DNA from: Ignavibacteria bacterium
GTDB taxonomy: Bacteria; Bacteroidota; Ignavibacteria; Tepidaquicellales; Tepidaquicellaceae
NCBI GenBank assembly: GCA_041649015.1
Contig: JBAZNU010000001.1
Span: 372,001 to 436,000, forward strand
Direction of reading: 5' to 3'
Length of the DNA: 64,000 nt
The translations under genes and the position numbers were made by a program. The notes under the pieces are model-generated. The model was not told where the DNA came from and did no database searches. It saw only the letters and a list, made by a program, of their open reading frames with translations. Each line of letters starts with the position of its first letter. Within the stretch, counting starts at the first letter, position 1. Of this stretch, positions 1 to 8,251 are shown one piece after another.

Positions 1-938
1 GATAAATTGTTATCCTTTTTTATACTGACCGGTTTGCCATTTGTCAGATTAAGTGATAATATTTTTTCTTTTATATTTTCCGTCTCATTCTTTACTCTTG
101 CACCTATTATGTATTCATATTCGTTATCTTCTAAACTTTTTATGTTGTCTTTTGACAATAATCCCGAGTCTGCTATTACAATAGGTTTGTTTAATTTAAA
201 TCGTTTTTCAAATTGTCTTATCATTGGGATTAACGTATGACCTTCGCTTATATTGCCCTCAAAGATATCATACCCGATCGCATATCCATCTTTTGCTACT
301 AATAGTCCTAAATAAATTTGTGGACATTGATGCTTCCCATCTTTTGAAAAACCTGTTTTTCGAAGATCATCTTCGTCCGATGCCTCAAAATATAATGTCG
401 TCATGTCATAGAAAATTATTTCTATTCTTCCTCCAAGTATCTTCTTTGTTCTTGCAAAAGAAATGTTTTCTACCTGTTCTTTCAATTTGCTTTGAAGTGT
501 ATCCAAAAAACGATATATGCTGTCTATTGATATCTCCAAATTCTGATATCGTTGGAGATATTCTATCGTTTTTAATTTACTACCAGGATATACTAATCTT
601 GTAATAACTAAGTGTCTGAATAACGGTTCTTGAATTGTCCCATAACCTATGTAATCAAATATGCGACCAAACACCATCTCAGGACCAATAACCTCTATCT
701 GCGAGTTTGATATGCTGTCTAAAAAACTTTCTATTAAAGCATCCTTTTCTTCAACTATAAAACTTAATTGATTACAAAGTTTATTTATCTCATTTTTTGC
801 CTGTACATAATATTTTTCAATTTGTTCAGGATAGATGGAACTACCGATAGTTTTAAATACTTTGTACTTACCCGAGGTTTTAGAAATAATTTGAATGCTA
901 ACACTACCGCTTTTATTTTGTTTTTTCCTTACAAACAT
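1..938 (-). CDS. IS1634-type (IS4 superfamily) DDE transposase, 3' end outside the window
   Basis: Read on the complement from the ATG at 938, the frame stays open for 312 codons to the window edge, so the C-terminus is missing. Two catalytic-type aspartates sit in expected contexts: FYDMTTLYFE (D179) and VIADSGLL (D257). The segment KTGFSKDGKHQCPQIYLGLL between them is typical of IS1634 relatives. The catalytic Glu would lie beyond the edge. The enzyme would cut and rejoin its own IS ends. No terminal inverted repeat can be defined because only one end is visible; the upstream flank runs into the heptad array at about 1044. The family call is from motif recognition and is fairly safe. Confidence 0.85.
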   Translation of the reverse strand, partial: MFVRKKQNKSGSVSIQIISKTSGKYKVFKTIGSSIYPEQIEKYYVQAKNEINKLCNQLSFIVEEKDALIESFLDSISNSQIEVIGPEMVFGRIFDYIGYGTIQEPLFRHLVITRLVYPGSKLKTIEYLQRYQNLEISIDSIYRFLDTLQSKLKEQVENISFARTKKILGGRIEIIFYDMTTLYFEASDEDDLRKTGFSKDGKHQCPQIYLGLLVAKDGYAIGYDIFEGNISEGHTLIPMIRQFEKRFKLNKPIVIADSGLLSKDNIKSLEDNEYEYIIGARVKNETENIKEKILSLNLTNGKPVSIKKDNNL

Positions 939-1043
939 ACGCAAAGATAGCCATGGGACACCCAAAACCGCAAGATTAAAATTATAAACTACTAATAATA
1001 TATGTGCTTATTTTTGTCGGTGGATAGCTTGCGGAAAACAGGA

Positions 1044-1113
1044 GTGAATAGTGAATAGTGACGAGTGACGGAAGAGCAGTGACGGAAGAGCAGTGACGAG
1101 TGACGAGTGACTC
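1044..1113. repeat. Heptad-phased modular repeat, short array
   Basis: The stretch parses completely into 7- or 14-base words that begin GTGA: GTGAATA, GTGACGA and GTGACGGAAGAGCA. It lies between the transposase and the DUF1858 mini-gene and uses the same words as the longer array at 1492-1967. Confidence 0.85.
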
Positions 1114-1126
1114 TGGACAAGACATC

Positions 1127-1345
1127 TTATATTTTTCCTCTATGTCTGTATTTTTCATTTAATTCTTTTATCATTTCGTCGATTTCTTCTTCGGAAAATC
1201 CCTTTTTTCTAGCGATTGATTCCACAGTTCCGAATACTGCCACACCTCTTACGAATACATTTATTCTGCGTTTTCCAAAGCAGGAAACCGCAGCCGGATA
1301 GTGACTTATTAAGTTTTCAATTGTTGTGTCTCTTTTTATCTCCAT
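1127..1345 (-). CDS. DUF1858-like small protein
   Basis: This 72-residue protein starts MEIKRDTTIENLISHYPA and continues into SIARKKGFSEEEIDEMI. That matches the layout of DUF1858, a small helical domain found alone or fused to hybrid-cluster and RIC-type redox proteins. Most members carry a CxxC-type cysteine pair after the 'hYP' segment. Here that stretch reads RINVFVRGVAVFGT and has no pair; one Cys lies just before it. A redox role through a disulfide is therefore unlikely. It stands alone between two repeat arrays. The ATG has an AT-rich leader without a clear Shine-Dalgarno sequence, as is common in this group. Confidence 0.6.
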   Translation of the reverse strand: MEIKRDTTIENLISHYPAAVSCFGKRRINVFVRGVAVFGTVESIARKKGFSEEEIDEMIKELNEKYRHRGKI

Positions 1346-1491
1346 AATAATTTGTTAAGATGTTTAATAATATATTATGCCGATTCATTTTTTTCCTGTC
1401 CCCCCCTATTTTTGACGACTGTTTCTTACGTATTATATTACAACCAGAAGTGTTTTTGGAAAAAATGTTTGCTTTTTTTGTAAACTTTTTT

Positions 1492-1967
1492 AAGAGCAGT
1501 GACGGAAGAGCAGTGAATAGTGAATAGTGAATAGGGACGGAAGAGCAGTGACATAAGAGCAGTGAACAGTGAATAGTGAATAGTTAATAGTAAATAGTGA
1601 ATAGTGAATAGGGACGGAAGAGCAGTGACGGAAGAGCAGTGAATAGTGACGGAAGAGCAGGGACATAAGAGCAGTGAATAGTGAATAGTGAATAGGGACG
1701 GAAGAGCAGGGACATAAGAGCAGGGACGGAAGAGCAGTGACATAAGAGCAGTTAATAGTTAATAGTTAATAGTTAATAGGGAATAGGGACGGAAGAGCAG
1801 TGACATAAGAGCAGTGACGAGTGACGCGTAACGAGTGACGGAAGAGCAGGGACGGAAGAGCAGGGACGGAAGAGCAGTGAATAGTGAATAGTGACGAGCG
1901 AATAGTGAATAGTGAATAGGGACGGAAGAGCAGTTAATAGTGAATAGGGAATAGTGAATAGTGAATC
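1492..1967. repeat. Heptad-phased modular repeat, long array
   Basis: About 475 bases parse almost perfectly into consecutive words of 7 (GTGAATA, GTTAATA, GTGACGA, GGGAATA) or 14 bases (GTGACGGAAGAGCA, GTGACATAAGAGCA and GGGA variants). Word order is irregular, but the 7-base phase is kept throughout. Long minus-strand frames exist here only because the words lack stop codons in one phase. From 1968 to 2085 the sequence becomes non-repetitive with no gene seen. Confidence 0.9.
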
Positions 1968-2112
1968 CGCAGCGGTTCGCCACGGGGAATCTACGACAAA
2001 ACGGAAAGAGCGTATGGTTAATGGGGAGTTGGGAATTGGCTGATTTAAAGGAACTTGAATATGTTGATTCATTATCTTAATTTTAATGTGGAATTATTAT
2101 TGGGGATATATA

Positions 2113-4245
2113 ATGCTTTGCAAGATATATAATACGTTATTAATTACGTTTTTGCTCGTCTTTTTTGTGACGGTTTCCGCTTATACGCAGCTAAACTGGA
2201 CCCCCGCTGGACTTGAGGGGGGTGTTATTAAGAGCCTTTTTGTAAGGTCGGATGGTGTCGTTTATGCCGGTACACAAAGAGGGGTTTATCTTTCGGTGGA
2301 TTTCGGGACTTCATGGACTAAAGGAACGAATAATGTATATCAATACGGAATTAATGCTGTTATTGTCGTTGGGAATATGGTTTTCGCGGCTGCTGACAAC
2401 GGCGGTTTTTATGTCTCTTATGATAACGGATATAATTTTTCACTTCTTAATTCCGGATACAACATAAATACTCTTTGCAATATTGATCAAGTTATTTATG
2501 CCGGACTCGGAAATACAATTACGAATTCGGGTATTGTTTACTCAACGAACTACGGCGTTAACTGGTCGCAGTCTAACCTTCCCGGAAACACTGTGGTTAA
2601 TGATATTGTTACGGATGATGTAGCACTTTATGCTGCAACGAATAACGGCGTTTACCTTGCTTATCATCCGGGTTCAAGCTGGATAAAATATGACGCGGGT
2701 ATTCCCGCAAATACAAAGGTTTTCTCACTTAAAAAAGCAGGGTTTATTATTCTCGCAGCTACGGATAAAGGCATATACAGGTCATCCGATAATGGCGGCA
2801 CCTGGAGTGAGGCTAATAATGGTCTTAATACAAACCTGCCCTTCTTTTCGGTTACCACTCAGGGCACTAATGCTTACACTTGCCAGTTCGGAAAAGCGGT
2901 TTACAGGTCTTCTAACTATGGTGATGAATGGGTTCCTGTTTATACCGGGCTGACTGATTTTATGATATATAAATTTGCCGTTTATAATACGTATCTGTTT
3001 GCTGCTTCAGCCGGAGGGGGTATGTATGTAACTGTTGATAACGGCGGTACTTGGTTTCCAAAAAATTCAGGTTTAAACGTCCATACTGTTAATGCCTTGC
3101 ATACTGCCGGGAATGTAATGTACGCGGGTACTCATGGAGGGGGCGTTTACAGGAGTTTGAATCTCGGTGCAAACTGGTCGCCGAGAAACGAAATGCTCGG
3201 GAATACGATTGTTTACTCTTTTACGGATGCAGGGAATTTTATATACGCAGGAACTTTCGGAGGCATTTTCAGAAATAATGGTAGCGGCGTATGGGAGGCG
3301 ATGAACACCGGTTTGAATGATTCTGTGGTTTTTGCTTTAAACTATAACGGCGCAAACCTATTTGCCGGTACTCAAAGCGGCGGTATTTACAGGTCTTCAA
3401 ACTTCGGGAATTTCTGGACCAAACTTTCCGGTATTATTTTTAACGATACTATATATGCACTTGCAAACATTGGCTCGGAAGTTTTTGCATCAACCAAAAG
3501 AAACGGTTTCGTAAAAAGCACTGACCAGGGAGATACGTGGCAAATAATAAACAATGGATTTACGAATATTCCATATTCTCTTTCGCTGGCAGTGAAAGGC
3601 AACAATATATACTCAAGTGTTTTTTACGGGTCACCTAAGACGGGAATATTTAAATCTACTGATTCGGGCAATTCATGGGGCTGGATAAGTAATCCCGTTT
3701 CTTCAGCAAGCTACTTTGTTCATACATTTCTTAACAGTATTTTTGCTTCATATTATGGGAATAACGGCGGTGAAATACGTGTCACTACGAACGAGGGTGC
3801 TAATTGGGTGCTGATTACACCAATACAGCCTCAATGGGGTACTAACTGCGACGTTAAATGTATTAAGGTTTTTTCTGATTATGTATACGCCGGTACATCG
3901 GGTAAATCACTTTGGAGAATTCCCGTTTCGTCAGTAATTTCGGTTAAGAATATTTCGGAAAATATACCGGATAGGTATAACCTTTATCAGAATTACCCGA
4001 ATCCGTTCAATGCGGGAACGGTTATCCGTTTTCAGTTGTCAGTTGAAAGCAAAATTACTATTAAGGTATATGATGTACAAGGACGCGAAATCCAAACGCT
4101 CGTAAACGAACACCTAAAACCCGGTACTTATGAATCATCATTCGACGCTGCCTTACTGTCATCGGGGATTTACTTTTACAAACTATTAATAAACGGCAGC
4201 ACTCTCAACTATGCCGATACAAGAAAAATGCTCCTTCTAAAATGA
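2113..4245 (+). CDS. Secreted beta-propeller protein with T9SS type A sorting domain
   Basis: The protein starts with a signal peptide (MLCKIYNTLLITFLLVFF, cleavage probably near AYTQ). Many repeats of about 45 residues follow, built on motifs such as G(V/I)YRS(S/T)(N/D)xGxxW with Y/FAGT in between, the BNR/sialidase or YCF48-like propeller pattern. The last 90 residues form a T9SS type A sorting domain: NLYQNYPNPFN, then VYDVQGREIQTLVNE and SSGIYFYKLL. It should be exported by Sec, moved across the outer membrane by T9SS and anchored or released there. I chose the ATG at 2113 rather than the one at 2086 because it puts the hydrophobic leader at the N-terminus. The ligand is unknown. Confidence 0.9.
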   Translation: MLCKIYNTLLITFLLVFFVTVSAYTQLNWTPAGLEGGVIKSLFVRSDGVVYAGTQRGVYLSVDFGTSWTKGTNNVYQYGINAVIVVGNMVFAAADNGGFYVSYDNGYNFSLLNSGYNINTLCNIDQVIYAGLGNTITNSGIVYSTNYGVNWSQSNLPGNTVVNDIVTDDVALYAATNNGVYLAYHPGSSWIKYDAGIPANTKVFSLKKAGFIILAATDKGIYRSSDNGGTWSEANNGLNTNLPFFSVTTQGTNAYTCQFGKAVYRSSNYGDEWVPVYTGLTDFMIYKFAVYNTYLFAASAGGGMYVTVDNGGTWFPKNSGLNVHTVNALHTAGNVMYAGTHGGGVYRSLNLGANWSPRNEMLGNTIVYSFTDAGNFIYAGTFGGIFRNNGSGVWEAMNTGLNDSVVFALNYNGANLFAGTQSGGIYRSSNFGNFWTKLSGIIFNDTIYALANIGSEVFASTKRNGFVKSTDQGDTWQIINNGFTNIPYSLSLAVKGNNIYSSVFYGSPKTGIFKSTDSGNSWGWISNPVSSASYFVHTFLNSIFASYYGNNGGEIRVTTNEGANWVLITPIQPQWGTNCDVKCIKVFSDYVYAGTSGKSLWRIPVSSVISVKNISENIPDRYNLYQNYPNPFNAGTVIRFQLSVESKITIKVYDVQGREIQTLVNEHLKPGTYESSFDAALLSSGIYFYKLLINGSTLNYADTRKMLLLK

Positions 4246-4321
4246 TTTTTATTTATAAGTAATTCTCCATTGCTTAAATATTTTAGTCAATATATTTTCA
4301 CCTTTTAATAATAAAAACATT

Positions 4322-4972
4322 ATGCCCAATTACATTACACCCGAAACCTTAAACTCTAAAACTTCTGAGTGGCTGAAGAAAGTCTCTCCGTACAATAAAT
4401 CTGATTTAAAAATTAATTCGGATAAATCTGCACTGCTTGTTATTGATATGCAGAATTTTTTCCTTGACCCGGCTTCTCCAACTTTCACATGCGGAGGTCC
4501 GGTTATCTTGCCGAACATAAAAAGTCTTATAGATATATTTCGTGAGAAATCCAGACCGGTAATCTATACCTGCCATGTCCATCACCCTGAAAAATTAGAC
4601 GCCGGTATTATGGAATGGTGGTGGAATGGTATGTGTATCGAAGATAGTGAAGAAAGCAAGGTTTATAAGTCCATCGCCCCCTTGAAAGGCGAGAAGATTG
4701 TTTACAAACATCGGTACTCTTCCTTTTATAATACCGATCTCGAAACCGTTCTAAGAGTTTTAAAGATTGAAGATGTTGTTATCACAGGAATAATGACAAA
4801 CATGTGCTGTGAGTCAACCGCACGCGACGCTTATTACAGGGATTACAGAGTTTTTTTTCCGGCTGATGCTACGGGAAGCATAAACGAAGAAATGCATCTC
4901 GCGAGTTTGCTAAATCTTTCTTACGGCTTTGCAAAAATTACTACAACGACTGAAATTATTTCGGAAATGTAA
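4322..4972 (+). CDS. Isochorismatase-fold cysteine hydrolase
   Basis: This 216-residue protein has the three signatures of the isochorismatase/nicotinamidase hydrolases: VIDMQNFF (Asp42), VYKHRYSSF (Lys129) and GIMTNMCCESTARDA (nucleophile probably Cys162). These form the Asp-Lys-Cys triad that hydrolyses amide or vinyl-ether bonds in small metabolites. No signal peptide is seen, so it should be cytoplasmic. The substrate cannot be read from sequence; nicotinamide, isochorismate and N-carbamoyl compounds are all used by relatives. It follows the T9SS gene by 76 bases and looks monocistronic. Confidence 0.9.
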   Translation: MPNYITPETLNSKTSEWLKKVSPYNKSDLKINSDKSALLVIDMQNFFLDPASPTFTCGGPVILPNIKSLIDIFREKSRPVIYTCHVHHPEKLDAGIMEWWWNGMCIEDSEESKVYKSIAPLKGEKIVYKHRYSSFYNTDLETVLRVLKIEDVVITGIMTNMCCESTARDAYYRDYRVFFPADATGSINEEMHLASLLNLSYGFAKITTTTEIISEM

Positions 4973-5272
4973 TTATAAGCAGGGTTGTCTGCTTTTCTGA
5001 ATTAGTTACCCCGTTACAAATCAAAATAATTTTCCTCTGTGCTACTATGATTAAAAACTGTGTAATAAAAACAAACTTTTATAAAAGAAAAAGGCTTAAC
5101 AGTTTTCTTTGTCTCCTTTGCTATAAATATTTATTAAACAACAATATAATATGTTTTCTCTGCGCTTTCTGGGTACTCTGCGGTTAAATTCTTTTTTAGT
5201 GTTTGTCTTTATTTTGTTTGTAGCTCTAGCTACGCCGTGGGCTCTGTGAACTCTGTGGTTAAAGACAGTTCT
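4973..5272. other. Intergenic, no gene; two short dispersed-repeat phrases
   Basis: No supported coding frame. Two related phrases occur near 5158-5193 and 5238-5265, each ending in a CTCTG(C/T)GGTTAAA-like core, which looks like degenerate dispersed intergenic repeat sequence. The gap lies between convergent genes, but I see no clear terminator. Confidence 0.5.
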
Positions 5273-5752
5273 TTATTTCGAAAGAATTCTTTTTGAATTT
5301 TGCGCCCATTCTGTTATTAATTCTGCCTCCTCGTCGGATAACCTGGCGGAAGGATGCAATAGTGTATACATCGTCAGGGGCATTTCACCCTTTTTCACCG
5401 TCTTTTCAATCTCATCGAGAAGGTCTACCATTTCCTGTTTATCATAATCCGCCCACAGCGAAAAGTTCAGGTGCTCACGCCCCTCCTCAACATCATTCTT
5501 TATCAGATAAACTATCGGAGAGATTTCGCTGTACCATTGCCAGTCCGTCCGATAAGAATGACAGTCATAACAAGATTCTTCAAGCTTCCTCTGCACATTC
5601 TCCGGAACCTGCAGGTTCAGCGTTATTAATTTTGTCCTGTTTTCTACAGGATTAACTGTCTCTGGCTTTATAAATTGAAGTATGATTACTCCAAAAATTA
5701 CTAACAATAATATTCCCCTTAAGAAATTTCCCATATTATGATTTTTATTCAA
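5273..5752 (-). CDS. Haem-binding domain protein (membrane-anchored mono-haem cytochrome type)
   Basis: The 159-residue protein has one N-terminal membrane segment (about residues 10-27, LRGILLLVIFGVIILQF) followed by a single CYDCH c-type haem attachment site (Cys61, Cys64, His65). The surrounding ESCYDCHSYRTDWQWYS and the later MPLTMYTLLHPSARL-SDEE stretch are typical of the Haem_bd family (PF14376). It would sit in the periplasm, tethered to the inner membrane, and carry covalent haem. Relatives occur beside respiratory or degradative genes; no such neighbour is seen here. The next minus-strand gene upstream is more than 1.8 kb away, so it is probably transcribed alone. Confidence 0.85.
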   Translation of the reverse strand: MNKNHNMGNFLRGILLLVIFGVIILQFIKPETVNPVENRTKLITLNLQVPENVQRKLEESCYDCHSYRTDWQWYSEISPIVYLIKNDVEEGREHLNFSLWADYDKQEMVDLLDEIEKTVKKGEMPLTMYTLLHPSARLSDEEAELITEWAQNSKRILSK

Positions 5753-5810
5753 CTTACATATTCTTCAATCTCTATAAAATGAATTTTTTCCTGCATACTT
5801 TATTAATTTT

Positions 5811-6107
5811 CTGTACGCTGTACGCTGTACGCTATCTCTTTGTTCTTGCTCTTTCCGCACGCCGTCCGCTGCACGCTGTACGCTATCTCTTTGTTCTTGA
5901 TCTTTCTGTACGCTGTACGCCATCTCAATCGCTATCTCTCCCGTCCGCTGTAAGCTGTACGCTGTCCGCTATCTTTTCCGCTGTACGCTGTACGCTATCT
6001 CAATCGCTATCTCTTTGTTCTTGCTCTTTCTGTCCGCTGCACGCTGAACGCTGTACGCTATCTCTTCCGTCCGCTGTACGCTATCTCTTCCGCTATCTCT
6101 ACCGTGT
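5811..6107. repeat. Second heptad-based modular repeat with a different vocabulary
   Basis: About 300 bases are built from the 7-base words GTACGCT, GTCCGCT, GCACGCT and ATCTCTT, with occasional 9-base spacers such as GCTCTTTCC. The organisation resembles the GTGA-word arrays at 1-2 kb, but the words differ. The plus-strand frame across it is an artefact of the repeat composition. Confidence 0.85.
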
Positions 6108-6180
6108 TACTCCCTGTTTAAGCATAGTTCTTTCATACGTATTTAACGCTCGAAATTGTAGTATATAAAGTACTAAACAA

Positions 6181-6207
6181 AAAAACCGGATTGTTAATCC
6201 GGTTTTT
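6181..6207 (-). terminator. Rho-independent terminator
   Basis: A perfect inverted repeat, AAAAACCGGATT, GTT loop, AATCCGGTTTTT, lies 30 bases beyond the stop of the minus-strand lipoprotein gene at 6237. It has T/A tracts on both sides and could work in both directions. Confidence 0.85.
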
Positions 6208-6236
6208 AATTCTTTCTCAGAGTCTTTTCTCCTTCT

Positions 6237-7592
6237 CTATTTGTTCTTTCCCTTATTCTCTTTGTTTCCTTTGTCATTGTCACCGCTCTTGTTATCTTTG
6301 TTCTTATTTTCCTTTTTTGTGTCTTTATCATCAGTTTTCTTTTCGTTCTTCTTTTCTTTTTCCTTCTTTAATTCTTTTTCTTCTTTTTTCTCTTCCTTCT
6401 TCAAATCTTTATTCTCTTTCTTCTCTTCCTTTTTTATGTCCTTCTCTTTCTGTTTTTCATCTTTTCTTATTTCTTTCTCTTGCTGTTTTTGTTCTTTATC
6501 CTGCTCTTTTAATTCTTTCTTTTCATCTTTTGTAATCCTTTTGGCATCTTTGTAAGAAACCCTCTTCTCTGGTTTTGAAACTGGCTCTTTCTTCGCGTCA
6601 TCAGTTTTCTTAAATTCCGGCTTGTAAACGCTTATCACATCATCCTTTACACCCGTTTCATCCTTCTTATCCGATTTATTAATTTTATATTGTTTAATCT
6701 TTTTCCCTGATGATTTTTCAATGTCCTCTACGTCTGGTCCTTTGTTTATTACTGTTTTGTTCTTTATCATGACACCGTCTTTCTTTACCATATCCTTTAT
6801 CATTATTTTGTTCTTGTTCTCAACGTATTGGTACCTGTGCTTTCCGCCGTCTGCGTCTGTAAAATATTTCTTCTCTACTATCGTAAATTTATCCTCTTTT
6901 ATCTCTGGAGTTATTACGGCATCATTTTCTATGTATCCGCCCGGTGGTATTGGTGCCCAGGCTATGTTATCTTTGTCCTCTCTCCATTCAACCCATGCAG
7001 GCGACCAGGTCTTTCCCGGCAGCCATACGTTCCCTAACTCCTCATTGTCCGACCATCTGCCGTAATGCGAAGTGATTTCTTCCTGCGATGTCGGTGCCTT
7101 GAAATACCAGCCCGCATCAGTGTTTAGCCATTCTCCATTCGTGTAAGGTATGTAGTTCGGTGTCGTTTCACTGCTTTGTGTTAATTCCTTGTTGATAAGT
7201 TCTGCCGTCGGTCGCCAGACAAATAGATTGAATATATCCGCATCCGTCTGTGCAACTGCGGTCTTAATCCCGAATATTTCTGCAATAAATTTTGTGTTCT
7301 CACTCTTTATTTCTGATAATTTTTTTGAATCAATGTTTAATCCTATATCTTTTGCATTTACCTCTATCCATTCACCTCCGGTCGAAAGCTCATCATAAAA
7401 ATATTTATAATCTACAGTAAGAAAATCTTCATTGCTTTCTTTATACTGTGCAGATTCATCGCTCGGCTTTTGATTTTGTGTTTCGATTTTGTCCTCTTTG
7501 CCGCAGGATGAGACTAATAAGGAGATAAGAACAATTACTAAAATGCTTTTTGAAACCTCCAGAGCATTCATTAAATTTCTTTTTGCTTTCAT
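6237..7592 (-). CDS. DUF6600-type lipoprotein with a long Lys/Glu-rich tail
   Basis: The N-terminus is a lipoprotein signal (ILVIVLISLLVSSC, lipidated Cys30). Residues 150-215 hold an aromatic-rich segment, GWYFKAPTSQ...HYGRW...VWLPGKTWSPAWVEWR...AWAPIPP. This is the 'GW-YGRW-VWVPG-WAPAWV-GWAPLPP' pattern of DUF6600 proteins. From about residue 345 to 451 the chain is almost only K, E, D and N, with repeating KKEEKKE/KDEKQKEK motifs, so it should be a highly charged extended or coiled tail. It would be anchored to a membrane facing the periplasm. Function is unknown. Met1 and Met8 are both possible starts; Met1 gives the conventional signal with positive residues. Confidence 0.75.
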   Translation of the reverse strand: MKAKRNLMNALEVSKSILVIVLISLLVSSCGKEDKIETQNQKPSDESAQYKESNEDFLTVDYKYFYDELSTGGEWIEVNAKDIGLNIDSKKLSEIKSENTKFIAEIFGIKTAVAQTDADIFNLFVWRPTAELINKELTQSSETTPNYIPYTNGEWLNTDAGWYFKAPTSQEEITSHYGRWSDNEELGNVWLPGKTWSPAWVEWREDKDNIAWAPIPPGGYIENDAVITPEIKEDKFTIVEKKYFTDADGGKHRYQYVENKNKIMIKDMVKKDGVMIKNKTVINKGPDVEDIEKSSGKKIKQYKINKSDKKDETGVKDDVISVYKPEFKKTDDAKKEPVSKPEKRVSYKDAKRITKDEKKELKEQDKEQKQQEKEIRKDEKQKEKDIKKEEKKENKDLKKEEKKEEKELKKEKEKKNEKKTDDKDTKKENKNKDNKSGDNDKGNKENKGKNK

Positions 7593-7747
7593 AAATTAGT
7601 TATTTGGTTTTTAAAATTAATAAATATTTTATTTATGGGGAATATTAATTTAATTATTCCGTCGTTAACCTGTTTTTGCCAACCTGTAAATTTCATAAAT
7701 ATTTGATTATATATTCAAGTCATTAATCGTTTCTTGCGTATAATAAA

Positions 7748-7779
7748 AAACCGGTCGCCGCTTTCGCAGCAACCGGTTT
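7748..7779 (-). terminator. Hairpin terminator for a minus-strand transcript
   Basis: Arms AAACCGGT and ACCGGTTT enclose a loop that pairs further (GC/GC). The run of A on the plus-strand side (7745-7750) becomes a U-tract for minus-strand transcription. It sits just past the broken frame at 7831-8022, suggesting that frame was once a transcribed gene. Confidence 0.6.
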
Positions 7780-7830
7780 CGTCTATGTTTCTACGTTTGT
7801 TTTGTGTCTAATATATTCTTTTGTCTCGTC

Positions 7831-8022
7831 TTATAAACATATTAATATTTCGGCTCTTGTAGTAATGAACGACATGTTCTTCTTCTCTGGATTCGTTAAA
7901 GCCGGGTCCGTATTCCTGAATACTTCAAATGTCTTAGAATTAATCCCTGAATTCTCATTGTACTTTACGTTCACGTCTAATCCAATTCTAGGAACGAGAT
8001 GAATGTTTTAAATAGTTTTCAT
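7831..8022 (-). pseudogene. Small gene remnant with an in-frame stop at codon 5
   Basis: On the complement, ATG AAA ACT ATT is followed by TAA. The same frame then runs for 58 sense codons with protein-like composition (HLVPRIGLDVNVKYNE...FEVFRNTDPALTNPEKKN...TTRAEILICL) before the next stop, and a minus-strand terminator hairpin follows 50 bases on. I infer a gene with a nonsense mutation or a lost start. It resembles the C-terminal strand region of an outer-membrane protein only vaguely, and I do not assign a family. Confidence 0.3.
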
Positions 8023-8135
8023 AATTTCAATTTCTTATACTATCTGACTCCTTGCAATGTTCCATTTACTCCCTCAAAAATCCCTATTTTTCAATTAAAT
8101 ATAATTTATTGTTATTTCATTTATTTAATAATATC

Positions 8136-8190
8136 TAATACAGTACTAATACAGTGCTAATACAGTATAAATACAGCACTAATACTGCAT
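8136..8190 (+). repeat. Five 11-bp direct repeats upstream of a DUF6266-like gene
   Basis: Five head-to-tail copies of an 11-mer, consensus TAATACAGTAC (last copy TAATACTGCAT), end 61 bases before the ATG at 8252. Spacing of about one helical turn puts every copy on the same DNA face, as in operator or iteron arrays. The bound protein is unknown. Confidence 0.7.
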
Positions 8191-8251
8191 AATTTTACTT
8201 GCATAAAACCTGCTTAATAATTACTTTTATAATGAATTTAATCTATCTGTC

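Noticed and set aside
951..1000. Extra copy of the GGGACA promoter module after GGGACACCC near 955
   Set aside because: No right arm TGTC at 5-bp spacing and no -7 element at 11 bp.
1438..2072. Minus-strand frames of about 70-100 codons across the GTGA-word array
   Set aside because: Their residues (repeats of FTIHYSL and ALPSLL) are direct translations of the repeat words; there is no start signal and no protein-like variation.
5779..6168. A 129-codon plus-strand frame across the GTACGCT array
   Set aside because: Composition is set by the repeat; codons are periodic and no Shine-Dalgarno or family is seen.
6241..6555. Plus-strand frames opposite the DUF6600 lipoprotein gene
   Set aside because: They are antisense to the Lys/Glu-rich tail, giving Phe/Ser/Leu runs; the minus-strand gene has a lipobox and a family match.
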